Source of the DNA: Candidatus Altimarinota bacterium | Lineage (GTDB): Bacteria; Patescibacteria; JAEDAM01; BD1-5; UBA2023 | Direction: 5' to 3' | NCBI GenBank assembly: GCA_018457335.1 | Contig: JAGYHI010000016.1 | Location: forward strand, 1-18,040 | DNA length: 18,040 nucleotides | Part shown: in pieces, positions 1 to 7,769 of the stretch | Layout of the letters: every line of letters begins with the position of its first letter | Position numbering within the stretch: position 1 is the first letter of the stretch | Position numbers and translations under genes: made by a program | Notes under the pieces: model-generated | Seen by the model: only the letters and a program-made list of their open reading frames with translations | What the model was told of the DNA's origin: nothing | The model's database searches: none

Positions 1-1219
1 GAGTCTGTCCCATTGCGAGGAGTCCCATCACAAAAATCGATCCACTTGAGAGTATGAGCCCCACGATTCCGATCGTTTTTGCGCCTATTTTTTCGGTAAA
101 TCGACTGACAGTATCTTGTAAAAGTACTCATGGCACTCCGATGATTGCGAGTAAAATATAACTTCCGCCTGGTTTGACTTTTTCTAAGAAATCCAGCAAG
201 AAACTCGAAGCAAATGTGTCCCAAAATCCGAAAATCAGCACGAGAGAAATCGTCCAAATCAGCCCAAATTGAAGCGGTTTTTGAGAGAAAATTTCCCAGA
301 TAATTCGCATTTCTGTCTTTGTCATCTCCATGATATCTTTCCATGGAATTTTTTCTTTTTTCTCCTTTTTTTGCTTTGGTTTCATAAAAATATATTTTGT
401 ATTTTCGACGATTTTTCCGAGATCGGCTTTTTGGATAGTTTGTACGATTTGTTTTTTCGTCTCATTTGCATCCCATTTTTGTACTGAAACGGTAAATTCT
501 TTGATGTCAGAAATATTTATCGAGTCAAGGGAATTGTCAAAATATTTAAGAGTAAAAGCGAGAAACCCGATAATCACCAGTCCAAGAAAAATAAGTGCTG
601 GTGCTTCTCAAATTGAGAGAATGAATCCGGAAAGCACCATACCTATCACCGATCCGACTCCAAAAGTGATATTGGCTCGGGCGATAATTTGCCCTGTTCT
701 ACTGGGGTGAGAGTTTGAGAGTACATATCCAAAAGTTGTCACTTCATTGACTTCTTTGGTGAAACCATAGCAGACGGCTGCGATAAGAAGAGCGATCCAG
801 TGCATAAGGTCACCAAAAAACCATTGTGATGCAATAGAGATTTTTTCAGCATCGGTGATAGTTTTTGTTACTCCTTGTCCTACGGCTTCAATCAAATTAA
901 AGACATTGAGGATGAAAAAGAAAAATACTAAAATCGCAATAAATTGTGAAATACCTCCAAGTATGAAAAGTTTTTTTGTGGATATATACCGTTGCAGAGT
1001 TCCCAGTGGGATGTCGAGAAGGAATGAAACGAAATTTGCAATTCCCAAAAATATTCCTACAAGGGCGATATTATCGAGAATAAGTGTAAAAAAGTACACG
1101 ACTGCAAAGTGAAATACCATCCAAACAAATCCTTGGAAAGCATTTGTCATATAAAAATTTCTCAGGCGATACCCAGTAAAGCCTGTATTTGGTGCGATGA
1201 TGACCGTATTTTGAGACAT
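1..1219 (-). CDS. MFS-type membrane transporter (3' end outside window)
   Basis: About 406 codons are visible and the gene runs off the left edge. The start ATG at 1219 lies just downstream of a clear promoter. In-frame TGA occurs at codons 204 and 364 and must be read as Gly for the frame to stay open. The protein is strongly hydrophobic, with repeated membrane spans in the first 200 residues, a charged soluble loop around residues 235-300 rich in Lys/Glu, then further spans. This two-bundle layout with a central cytoplasmic loop, and the early segment with GIANFVSFLLDIPLG, fit the major facilitator superfamily. The substrate cannot be inferred. It is the only gene downstream of its promoter and is separated from the upstream gene by a terminator, so it is probably its own transcription unit. 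The family call is moderate; membrane transport is more secure. Confidence 0.7.
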
Positions 1220-1240
1220 AGAAAAAAAGTTATTTTCTCT

Positions 1241-1269
1241 ATTGTAGCATATTTTCTCGATTTTTGCAA
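1241..1269 (-). promoter_or_regulatory. Sigma70-like promoter for the MFS gene
   Basis: On the minus strand a TTGCAA -35 (1264-1269) and a TACAAT -10 (1241-1246) are separated by 17 bases. The ATG at 1219 follows about 20 bases after the -10. The same boxes with the same 17-base spacing occur upstream of the membrane gene starting at 13462. Confidence 0.7.
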
Positions 1270-1280
1270 AATTTTTCCAT

Positions 1281-1308
1281 AAAAAATCCCTCTAAAAAAG
1301 AGGGATTT
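1281..1308 (-). terminator. Intrinsic terminator after the small coiled-coil gene
   Basis: A 10-bp perfect stem (1284-1293 with 1299-1308, arms AAATCCCTCT / AGAGGGATTT) has a 5-base loop. On the minus strand it is followed by a run of six T. It lies 10 bases past the TAA of the gene at 1319 and upstream of the MFS promoter. Confidence 0.85.
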
Positions 1309-1318
1309 TGATTTTGTA

Positions 1319-1717
1319 TTAAGAAATTTCTAAAAGTGGATCTTTTTGTTTCTGTTCTTCTCTGATTTGCTTAATTTTTCGGAGTCGTTGCATTTGTTCG
1401 TAGGCGATAGTTGATTCGAGTTCTTGTCTGACTTTTTTCTTCTCTTGTTGTTTTTGCTGTTCGGCTTGTTGACTTCGGATTTTTGCCTCATCGAGATAAG
1501 TATTGAGTCCTTTTAAGAGGTCTATAACTTCACATTCTCGTTTGTAGTCGAGTTTTCTTCGCTCTGATATGAGTCGTCCAGAGCAGACATCCCAAGTATC
1601 CAAGATTTTTTGTTGTCGCTCACTATTGAGGGCATCAAATATCACTGCGATGTTGTGTTTGTCTTCATCGCTGAGCGGAGTCCGCGCCAAGAGTGTGGCA
1701 AGTTGTGTATTTGACAT
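1319..1717 (-). CDS. Small hypothetical protein with C-terminal coiled coil
   Basis: This gene encodes 132 residues ending in TAA, with no in-frame TGA. I do not recognise a family. Residues about 1-60 look like a small globular helical segment. Residues about 60-130 are a Gln/Lys/Glu/Arg-rich heptad-like stretch, with QQAEQQKQQEKKKVRQELES as its core, predicted to form a long charged helix or coiled coil. There is no signal peptide or membrane span. The start ATG at 1717 lies 45 bases after the TAA of the upstream small gene and no separate promoter is obvious. The two are therefore probably co-transcribed and end together at the terminator at 1281-1308. The sequence does not show a function. 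Confidence 0.65.
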   Translation of the reverse strand: MSNTQLATLLARTPLSDEDKHNIAVIFDALNSERQQKILDTWDVCSGRLISERRKLDYKRECEVIDLLKGLNTYLDEAKIRSQQAEQQKQQEKKKVRQELESTIAYEQMQRLRKIKQIREEQKQKDPLLEIS

Positions 1718-1762
1718 AGATAAAATTTATTGGTATTTGATTTTTTTAAGTTTTTGTAGAGA

Positions 1763-2113
1763 TTATGCTATACTTTTAAAAGTATCTTGAATTACATTTT
1801 CTGGAAGTGGAGGGCGTTCAAGTGCTACTTCTATCTCTGATAGTTGCAATTGTACTCATTTGAGGTCAAGAAGTCAAATATTTTCGTTTGACCTTCATAA
1901 AATATCATTTTTAATTTTTTGAAATGCGATCAAAACATTTTGAGAATATATTTCCTCATCAGTAAAATTTCCTATTTTTGATGCGATAGAAGAAATTTGT
2001 TCTTCAATTTTTGCAAGTATAAGTTGTTCATTTCCTTGTTCTGTTGCGTTTTTGAGATGTGTCGGAAGTTCATTATTTGTTGGGACTTCCGGTGATTTAA
2101 ATACAAGAAACAT
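1763..2113 (-). CDS. Small hypothetical protein, 116 aa (UGA-containing)
   Basis: With TGA read as Gly, the frame from the ATG at 2113 runs to a TAA at 1763-1765, giving 116 residues. The three in-frame TGA codons are codon 73 and two more within the next 20 codons (contexts DIL-G-RSN, NI-G-LLD, LK-G-VQL). Under the standard code it would be cut to 72 residues. I recognise no family. The composition is soluble and mixed-charge, with helical segments around residues 20-70 (ILAKIEEQISSIASKIGN) and a C-terminal LSEIEVALERPPLPENV stretch. There is no membrane span. A well-formed promoter lies directly upstream. It is probably the first gene of a two-gene unit with the coiled-coil gene at 1319-1717. 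Confidence 0.6.
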
Positions 2114-2139
2114 AAAAAATTAAATTAAATTATATTTAT

Positions 2140-2168
2140 ATTATAACACACTTTTATAAAAAAAGCAA
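2140..2168 (-). promoter_or_regulatory. Sigma70-like promoter for the small-gene pair
   Basis: On the minus strand a TTGCTT -35 (2163-2168) and a perfect TATAAT -10 (2140-2145) are separated by 17 bases. The -10 is preceded by TGTGT, resembling an extended -10. The ATG at 2113 implies a leader of about 20 bases. Confidence 0.75.
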
Positions 2169-2229
2169 GTAAAAATTCAAGTTTTTTCATTATTGTGAAA
2201 AATAAAGATATGTCAAATTTTTTTCGGCG

Positions 2230-2257
2230 AAAAAATAATGGGATTTTAATCCCATTA
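2230..2257 (-). terminator. Intrinsic terminator of dnaJ
   Basis: A 10-bp inverted repeat TAATGGGATT / AATCCCATTA (2236-2245 and 2248-2257) has a very short loop. On the minus strand it is followed by six T. It sits 13 bases past the dnaJ TAA. Confidence 0.85.
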
Positions 2258-2270
2258 CAATCAGAAAAAA

Positions 2271-2981
2271 TTACAATTCGTAGCGTATGGCCTCGGCCAT
2301 TTTTTGGACATTTTCTGGGACTTTTTCTGGCATTTTTGCATTGACGATGACATACATATCACCCGTTTTTCCATTATTAGCCCGTCATTTTCCTTTGATT
2401 TTAAATTTTGTACCTGGCCTAGTTCCGGCTTTGACTTTGAGAGTGAGATTTTTGTTGTACACAGTCTGAACACGGACACTTGTGTCAAAAAGAAAGTCCA
2501 TAAAAGGAATTTCGACGGTTTTTGTGACATCGAGATTTTCCTCTTCTTTTTCTTGTGGGCGAGGTTCCTGGTAGTTAGATTGTCTTTTTCTGCCACTGCT
2601 TCCAAATAAATCTCCAAAATCAAACTCAAATCCTTGTGTGTTTCTGCTCGATTGTTTTCCTCAAAATCCACCTCAAAAAAGGTCAGAAAAATCAAATCCT
2701 TGTGCGCCAGCACCTCCGCCTCAAAATGGATTTCCACCACCAAAAGGATTGCCTCCGGCTCCAAAATCAGCGGTCCCAAACTGGTCGTATTGAGCGCGTT
2801 TTTTCTTGTCAGAAAGGACTCCGTAGGCCTCTCAGATTTTTTTAAATTCAGCCTCTTTGGCCTTGTCGCCTTTGTGTCGGTCGGGATGACAGCCCATCGC
2901 CTTTTTTCGGTAGGCTTTTTTTATTTCCGTTTCACTCGCGGTTTTTGACACACCGAGTATGTCGTAGTAGTTTTCTTTCAT
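2271..2981 (-). CDS. dnaJ: DnaJ-family co-chaperone without zinc finger
   Basis: This gene encodes 236 residues ending in TAA, with five in-frame TGA codons read as Gly (first at codon 50). The N-terminal J domain begins [17 protein letters not shown] and carries the HPD motif at residues 32-34, which stimulates Hsp70 ATPase. A Gly/Phe-rich linker follows (residues about 72-125), and three of the TGA codons fall inside it, each after Phe. The C-terminal part contains a single substrate-binding beta domain with [20 protein letters not shown], then [12 protein letters not shown], as in DnaJ/CbpA. The four CxxCxGxG zinc repeats of classical DnaJ are absent and only one C-terminal domain is present. 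The protein is therefore shorter than the usual 300-380 residues and class B-like. Under the standard code no intact J-protein exists here. The CIRCE element over its promoter suggests heat-shock control by HrcA. It presumably partners DnaK, encoded elsewhere. Confidence 0.9.
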
Positions 2982-3009
2982 AGTTTTTTAAAATCATAAA
3001 TATATTCAC

Positions 3010-3037
3010 ATTATATGAAAAAATTAGCATCCGTCAA
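3010..3037 (-). promoter_or_regulatory. dnaJ promoter
   Basis: On the minus strand a TTGACG -35 (3032-3037) and TATAAT -10 (3010-3015) have a 16-base spacer. The ATG is at 2981. The -35 lies inside the CIRCE-like operator. Confidence 0.75.
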
Positions 3038-3050
3038 GTGAAGGTGCTAA
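3024..3050. promoter_or_regulatory. CIRCE-like operator (HrcA binding site)
   Basis: The inverted repeat TTAGCATCC - 9 bases - AGGTGCTAA has the architecture of CIRCE (consensus TTAGCACTC-N9-GAGTGCTAA) and matches it at 14 of 18 arm positions, including the outer TTAGCA/TGCTAA. It covers the -35 box and part of the spacer of the dnaJ promoter, so a bound HrcA repressor would block RNA polymerase. HrcA itself is not in this window. Confidence 0.8.
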
Positions 3051-3069
3051 AAATTTCTTTAAAATTTCA

Positions 3070-3097
3070 TTGTAAAAATTACAAATTTCCTTATACT
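3070..3097 (+). promoter_or_regulatory. tsaD promoter, nearly leaderless
   Basis: A TTGTAA -35 (3070-3075) and TATACT -10 (3092-3097) have a 16-base spacer. The tsaD ATG at 3107 is only 9 bases beyond the -10, so the transcript would start within a few bases of the start codon. Confidence 0.6.
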
Positions 3098-3106
3098 CTT
3101 GACATT

Positions 3107-4108
3107 ATGTATATTCTTGCTTTTGAGACATCGTGCGATGATACTTCGGTCGCACTTATGAAAGACGACAAACTCGTCGCAATGTCGACTCGTACTCAAC
3201 TTGAACATGAAATCACGGGTGGTGTTGTACCAGAAGTCGCGGCGCGAAGCCATGCGAATGCAATTTTTCCGTGTATCGATGATGTGTTGGCAGAGTCAAA
3301 AATCCCACTTTCAGAGATTGATTTTATCGCTTGTACCAAGGAACCCGGACTTGCTCCGTCGCTTTTGACTGGGAAGACCGTGGCTCGAAGTCTGGCAAAT
3401 CTCCTCGAAATTCCACTGATTTGGGTACATCATATTGAGGCACATATGTTTGCAAATTTTCTCGATCGTAAAAGGGAAGAGGTTATTTTTCCAAATGTGG
3501 TTTTGACGATTTCTGGCGGACACACGGAGATCTATCTTTGGAAAAGTCTTTTTGAATTTGAAATGATAGGACAAACCCGTGATGATGCGGTCGGTGAGGC
3601 ATATGACAAGGTAGCGAAAATGCTCGGTATGGGATTTCCATGAGGAGCAAAAGTCGAGCAAAAAGCCCTCGAATACCGAAAAAATCATAAAAATATTTCT
3701 GATGAAATTACTCAGATTTTCCCTCGTCCATATCTTGATAAAACTGGTTTGGAATTTTCTTTTTCTGGGCTTAAAAGTGCCGTCAAACGCTTCATTGACG
3801 AAAATCCTATAAAAAATAATGATGATATTTGTAAAGTGTGTTATGCTTTTCAAGAAGCGATTTTTGATGTCCTCCTTCACAAGTTTTTCCTCGCGCAAGA
3901 AAAATGCCACACTTCGCAAATTATCCTTGCTGGTGGCGTCAGTGCGAGTGCTACTTTAAGAAATCGTATCCAAGAAAAAGCACAAAACCTCGGTATCGAT
4001 TTTCTCGCTCCGAAAAAAAATATTTATTCTATGGACAATGCCGCGATGATTGGGATTTTGGCGTATTATAAGGTGTTAGAAGGGGAGAAATTAGAAGTTA
4101 AGAATTAA
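3107..4108 (+). CDS. tsaD: tRNA N6-adenosine threonylcarbamoyltransferase TsaD
   Basis: This gene encodes 333 residues, close to the family's usual 335-340, with a TAA stop. TsaD (Kae1/Qri7/YgjD) transfers the threonylcarbamoyl group to A37 of ANN-decoding tRNAs, with TsaB/TsaE as usual bacterial partners. Visible signatures are ETSCDDTS at residues 7-14, the metal-binding HIEAH with His109 and His113, SGGHT at 136-140, and the ATP-binding region FSFSGLKSA, LAGGVSASATLR and SMDNAAMIG near the C-terminus. The in-frame TGA at codon 179 falls in the conserved loop read as MGFP-G-GAKVE, matching the Gly-Gly of homologues, which is direct evidence for UGA=Gly. I chose the ATG at 3107 because the family begins M-x-I-L-x-x-E-T-S; an ATG 69 bases upstream would add unlike residues and precede the promoter. 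Confidence 0.96.
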
Positions 4109-4113
4109 GAATT

Positions 4114-4185
4114 TGCCATTCTCGCGCAGGCGGAAATCTGGGTGAGAAACAGTAAATGTCATTCCGCACTTGATGCGGAATCCAG
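4114..4185. repeat. Two REP-like palindromic dyads in direct orientation
   Basis: Two related units of the type GTCATTCC-stem-loop-GGAATCCAG lie downstream of tsaD. The first (4114-4141) starts TGCCATTCTCGCGCAGGCGG and the second (4157-4185) starts TGTCATTCCGCACTTGATGC. The second forms a clean hairpin (ATTCCGCA / TGCGGAAT). They resemble the widely scattered intergenic 'GTCATTCCCGCG..GGGAATCC' elements of many bacteria. They could also act as an mRNA-stabilising or weak terminating structure for tsaD, but no T-tract follows immediately. Confidence 0.7.
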
Positions 4186-4272
4186 CCAATAAATAAATCT
4201 CTTTTTCTTTTTCTAAAAATCCTACTTTACACACTTTTTCTTTCGCTCGTCAATAGATTTTTTATTTTTCCA

Positions 4273-4301
4273 TTGATTTTTGGAGTGAAAATAGGTATAC
4301 T
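4273..4301 (+). promoter_or_regulatory. Promoter of the DsbA-like gene
   Basis: A TTGATT -35 (4273-4278) and TATACT -10 (4296-4301) are separated by 17 bases, about 29 bases before the ATG at 4331. The leader is almost pure T/C/A and contains no Shine-Dalgarno. Confidence 0.7.
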
Positions 4302-4330
4302 CTCCCCACTTTATTTTATTTTTTCTTTTT

Positions 4331-5296
4331 ATGAAAAATCTTTCACATACAAAAGGTGCTGGTGCACTGACAAATTTTCTTCTAATAATTCTCATTGCAC
4401 TCAGTGTAGTGCAAATTTTCTTCCTTACAGGAAACTCTTTTAATTTTCCATCTTTCAAAGATGTCACTTTTTTCGGGTATAAACTGCCTTTTGATACTGA
4501 TTCAAAGGTCGATGATAAAACTGATGCCACTGATACAAAAGTATCAAAATCTGATGTGCTTGGACTTAAAAAAGCTCTGCTCGAAATCGAATATAATAAA
4601 GTTGGTGGAAAAGAAAACTATGAAATCATCACAGCTGCTCAGAAAAAAAGCCTTCTTGACCCAAACAATCCAAATGGAATCGCTGGGCTAAAACGATATG
4701 TTGCAGCAGGTCAACCAGATGCAGTAAAATCTGACAAGGAAAAAGTTGAAAAAGTTCTTAAAGATGCAGTTATTGAAGGAAATAAAGACGCTGATATTGT
4801 AGTCGTAGAGTACTCTGACACAGAATGCCCCTTCTGTATTCGTCAAGCCGCTCAGTTCAAAATCGGAGAAAAACTCCTTGCAAAATACCAAGATAAAATC
4901 GGTTTTGCTTTCAAAAATCACCGAGGAGTCAATCACAAAGGTACACAAGTAAAAGCGCTTTCTATCCTTTGTGCGAAAAAAGTCGGATCAGATGAAGCCT
5001 ACGCTAAAATGCACAAAGGTATTCTTGATGGTTCTGTAAATGGTGTTTATGAAATTGCACGACTTCCTGACCTTGCAAAAGAGGCTGGACTCGATGTAGC
5101 AAAATGGCAAAAATGTGTAGATGAAAAAGAAACACTTACTCAATTTAATACACAAACAGCCGAAGGAAAATCTTTTGGACTTAGTGGAACCCCAGGAACT
5201 CTCATTATTAATAAGAAAACTGGAAAATATGCAACGGTTTCTGGATCAGCACAACTCAGCGCATTCGTTCAAAAAATTGATTCTCTTATGAAATAA
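4331..5296 (+). CDS. Membrane-anchored DsbA-family thiol oxidoreductase
   Basis: This gene encodes 321 residues with a TAA stop and no in-frame TGA. An N-terminal membrane anchor (residues about 14-33, LTNFLLIILIALSVVQIFFL) is followed by a roughly 110-residue Lys/Asp-rich linker region. A thioredoxin-fold domain spans about residues 150-321. The active-site motif C166-P-F-C169 sits in VVVEYSDTECPFCIRQ, and the cis-proline loop is SGTPGTLI (Pro288). These features fit DsbA/thioredoxin_4 proteins that form or isomerise disulfides in exported proteins, with the catalytic domain outside the membrane. Two further Cys (214, 262) lie in the helical insert. The long spacer resembles surface-anchored DsbA proteins of other bacteria. 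It has its own promoter and ends at a hairpin shared with the convergent operon. The partner reductant or oxidant (DsbB, VKOR) is not in the window. Confidence 0.92.
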   Translation: MKNLSHTKGAGALTNFLLIILIALSVVQIFFLTGNSFNFPSFKDVTFFGYKLPFDTDSKVDDKTDATDTKVSKSDVLGLKKALLEIEYNKVGGKENYEIITAAQKKSLLDPNNPNGIAGLKRYVAAGQPDAVKSDKEKVEKVLKDAVIEGNKDADIVVVEYSDTECPFCIRQAAQFKIGEKLLAKYQDKIGFAFKNHRGVNHKGTQVKALSILCAKKVGSDEAYAKMHKGILDGSVNGVYEIARLPDLAKEAGLDVAKWQKCVDEKETLTQFNTQTAEGKSFGLSGTPGTLIINKKTGKYATVSGSAQLSAFVQKIDSLMK

Positions 5297-5313
5297 GCAT
5301 AAAAAATCAATTT

Positions 5314-5350
5314 TAAAAAAATACTCTCAAATATTTGAGAGTATTTTTTG
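5314..5350. terminator. Bidirectional terminator between the dsbA-like gene and rsmF-like gene
   Basis: A near-perfect 24-base palindrome (5321-5344, arms ATACTCTCAAA / TTTGAGAGTAT) is flanked by an A-run on the left and a T-run on the right. It can therefore terminate transcripts arriving from either side. The plus-strand gene ends at 5296 and the minus-strand gene at 5360. Confidence 0.9.
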
Positions 5351-5359
5351 TTAGGTTTT

Positions 5360-6682
5360 CTATTTTCTTCGCCAATCAGCAGGGAAAGAATTTGAGATAA
5401 TTCCATCTTTTGTTTTTTCGATGGAGACAAGTACGCCATCGTATTCGATGAGAGTGTATCCGTTTTTGAGATTGGTAGCCAGTTCATTTCCTCGTAAGTA
5501 GAGATCAAGTTCTTCCTCGCTTGTGATGGTATATTTTTGAAAGTTTTCAACTTCTAAATCCCGAAAACTCCGAGCATTTGGTGAGAATTTCTGCTTTTCG
5601 ATAGTACCAATGTTTTCTCCGAGGCGCATAAAATATACTTTTGGGAGTATATTTTTTATGATGTCTGCATTTTTAACAGCAAGGAGAGAATTCTTGTGCT
5701 GGAAGAGAGAAATATCTTTTTTGATTTCCCAGTTTTTGAGTGTGCCGGAGTAGAGTGAAATGTCTGTATTTGTCGTGAGTGTGCGAGGATCCGGACTTTC
5801 GATTTTTTGGAGTTTTTTGATTTTCGCCATAAAAAATCCGCCAGTCTTGTCGATATGCGGCCAAAATTTTTTCTGAAAAGTAATCTCTATCGCATCGCCA
5901 TATTTTTCTTTCATTGCCGTGAGGACTCATTCATTTTCGAGATGATTGAGGCTACAAGTCGAGTAGACCATTTCTCATCCGGTTTTAAGTGCGATGAGGG
6001 CACTTTCGAGAAGCTTAGTTTGCAGATTTGCAATTTTTTTGATACTTTTTATGTGCCAAAATTTGAGTGCATTAGTTCCTTTGTAGGCGGTTCACTCGCC
6101 AGAACAGGGCGCATCGAGAAGGATTTTATCAAAAGTTTCCGGCAGATATTTCCACTGTTGACCGCTATAAAGAGTGATTGCAATATTTGGTGTGTGCATT
6201 CGCTCGAGGTTTTGGAGGAGTTGTGGGATTCGGTTTCGGCTCGGCTCGTTTGCAATGATGAAACTCTCTGGAAAATATTCAGCAAGTTGCGAAGTTTTTC
6301 CACCAGGACTTGATGCCATATCGAGGATGAAAAAATTATCATCGTGCGTTTTACTGTCTGCAAGTAAATTGACCGGATTTGCAGCGGCAAACTCTTGGAT
6401 ATAAAAGTTACCCACGAGATGATCGAGTGACATACCGAGTCGTCGATCAAAAGGATTGAAATCCTCTTTTCTATCGATAGAAAATACCCTTGGGAGTGTT
6501 GTAGCATTCAGAATCCATCCATCTTTTTCGAGGCGATTTTTTGTCTCTTCCAGACAATTTTCTTCGATTCGTATTGTCTTTGGAATTGGTTTTTCTAAAA
6601 CTGCTAAAAATTCCTCAAATTCTTGAGGCTTGTCAGCGAAATAATTTTCTTTGAAGAAGTCGATAAATCTTTGTCAAATCAT
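5360..6682 (-). CDS. rsmF: RsmF/NSUN-type rRNA (cytosine-C5)-methyltransferase
   Basis: This gene encodes 440 residues with a TAG stop. Four in-frame TGA codons (3, 197, 236, 252) are read as Gly; under the standard code it is split into pieces. The SAM-binding motif is LDMASSPGGKTSQLAEYF. Motif IV is LLDAPCSGE-G-T, containing the Cys of the PCSG motif. The next conserved block, G-EMVYSTCSLNHLENE-G, contains the second catalytic TC motif. Gly at codons 197, 236 and 252 matches conserved or common glycines of the family. An N-terminal PreC-like region precedes the catalytic core. The C-terminal 170 residues resemble the RsmF PUA-like tail, ending in GIISNSFPADWRR. RsmF methylates 16S rRNA C1407, but the exact target here is inferred. 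It is the last gene of the gmk-smpB operon and starts 24 bases after the membrane gene's stop. Confidence 0.88.
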
Positions 6683-6706
6683 AGGAGAGAAAAGAGTTTT
6701 TAGAGT

Positions 6707-7309
6707 TTAGTTTTTAGAGGTTTTATTATTTTGCTTCTTTGCTGATAGGGGTTTATTAAGTATTTTAAATATGAAATGTAAGACAAGAAAAAGAAGAATA
6801 AGAGCAATTGGACCATATAAAGTAGGATTACTATTTATAAGACTTCTCATGAGCGTAAGAATAGCCGAAAGCAGATTTAATAGAATTCCAATCAAAAATG
6901 GAATAGAGATTAATAAAAGTACTCGCCAAGCAATGCTAAAAATTCTTATCAAGACGCTCTTTTTATTGATTCGATTCTCTAAAAAAGCACGAAAAATCTC
7001 TATTGTTGCATCAAATCATTTTTTATATAAAGTATTATTCGTATTTTCCTCCTGCTTTTTGTTCCAAATAGAAATTATTTTTTTTGGATTTAAAAAGGCA
7101 ATTGTCGCAATGAAAATATATACACAAATCGGGAAGAAAAAATTAAAGATTGCCTGAATGATCTCCGGTAGATTATGTTTTTTGTAGGTAGGAGCAAGAA
7201 TTTTATTCATTTCTCAAGAAAATCCAATCGTAAAAACTAAAAATGCAATATTTATTCCGATAAAAATTATCGAATATATCCATCTATCTTTATTGCTCAC
7301 AGTATTCAT
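6707..7309 (-). CDS. Hypothetical small membrane protein, 200 aa
   Basis: With TGA read as Gly at codons 31 and 98, the ATG at 7309 opens a 200-residue frame ending in TAA. There are about four hydrophobic segments: residues about 13-30, 48-70 (FNFFFPICVYIFIATIAFL), 118-140 and 150-170. A short charged, Lys/Asn-rich C-terminal tail follows. A central polar stretch (about 75-115) separates the two membrane pairs. I do not recognise a family. It begins 10 bases after the smpB stop and ends 24 bases before the RsmF-like start, so it is co-transcribed with translation-related genes. That alone does not show a role in translation. Confidence 0.65.
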
Positions 7310-7319
7310 TTTTCAAAAA

Positions 7320-7769
7320 TTAAAACATAAATTTCTCAACTTCTCGTGATAAATCCCGCTCTTTGAGGAGTTGTTTTTTCTTCCAGTGCTTGCGACCACG
7401 GGCGAGGGCGACGCGGATTTTGACGAGATTCCCTTGAAAAAATACTCATACGGGTATGAGTGTTGACCCCATTTCTTTGATTTTTTGACCATAAAAAAGA
7501 ATTTCTTTTTTGCTCATCAGGAGTTCTCGCTCGCGTTTTGCTCCGACGATATTTCCAGTATTGTATTTGTAGGGAGAAATATGCATACCGACGAGTATGG
7601 GTCGACCGCTGTGGAGCGTGATATAACTCCCTTTGAGATTGGCTTGCCCGAGGCGGATGCTTTTGACTTCGCTTCCGTGCAAGATAACCCCAGCCGTAAA
7701 TTCCTCTATGATTTCGTAGTCAAAAAGGGCTTTTTTATTTTGGATGATGTATTTTGAAGGTTGTTTCAT
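7320..7769 (-). CDS. smpB: SsrA-binding protein SmpB
   Basis: This gene encodes 149 residues with a TAA stop, which is normal SmpB length. SmpB binds tmRNA and delivers it to stalled ribosomes for trans-translation. Visible signatures are KKALFDYEIIEEFTAGVILHG, GSEVKSIRLGQANLKGSYI, HISPYKYNTGN and the C-terminal LARGRKHWKKKQLLKERD with its basic tail. The TGA at codon 108 is read as Gly (STLIPV-G-VFFQG); without recoding the conserved tmRNA-binding tail would be lost. Its ATG shares one base with the TAA of the upstream gene, giving tight translational coupling. A terminator-like hairpin lies within the coding region at 7438-7461. tmRNA (ssrA) is not in the window. Confidence 0.96.

Noticed and set aside
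2261..2779. 172-codon open frame on the minus strand over dnaJ
   Set aside because: It is open only because its frame lacks stops; the composition is unlike any protein family, and the neighbouring frame encodes a clear J-protein once TGA is Gly.
3038..3106. Upstream ATG extension of tsaD by 23 codons
   Set aside because: It would start before the promoter, inside the CIRCE element, and adds residues not found in TsaD; homologues begin at the M-Y-I-L-A-F-E-T-S start.
3641..3643. tsaD and other genes as pseudogenes with nonsense mutations
   Set aside because: The interruptions are always TGA, never TAA or TAG, and flanking frames stay aligned with the families, so reassignment explains them without decay.
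4114..4185. CRISPR or transposon remnant downstream of tsaD
   Set aside because: There are only two imperfect palindromic units with no regular spacers, no cas gene and no transposase; a REP-like dyad fits better.
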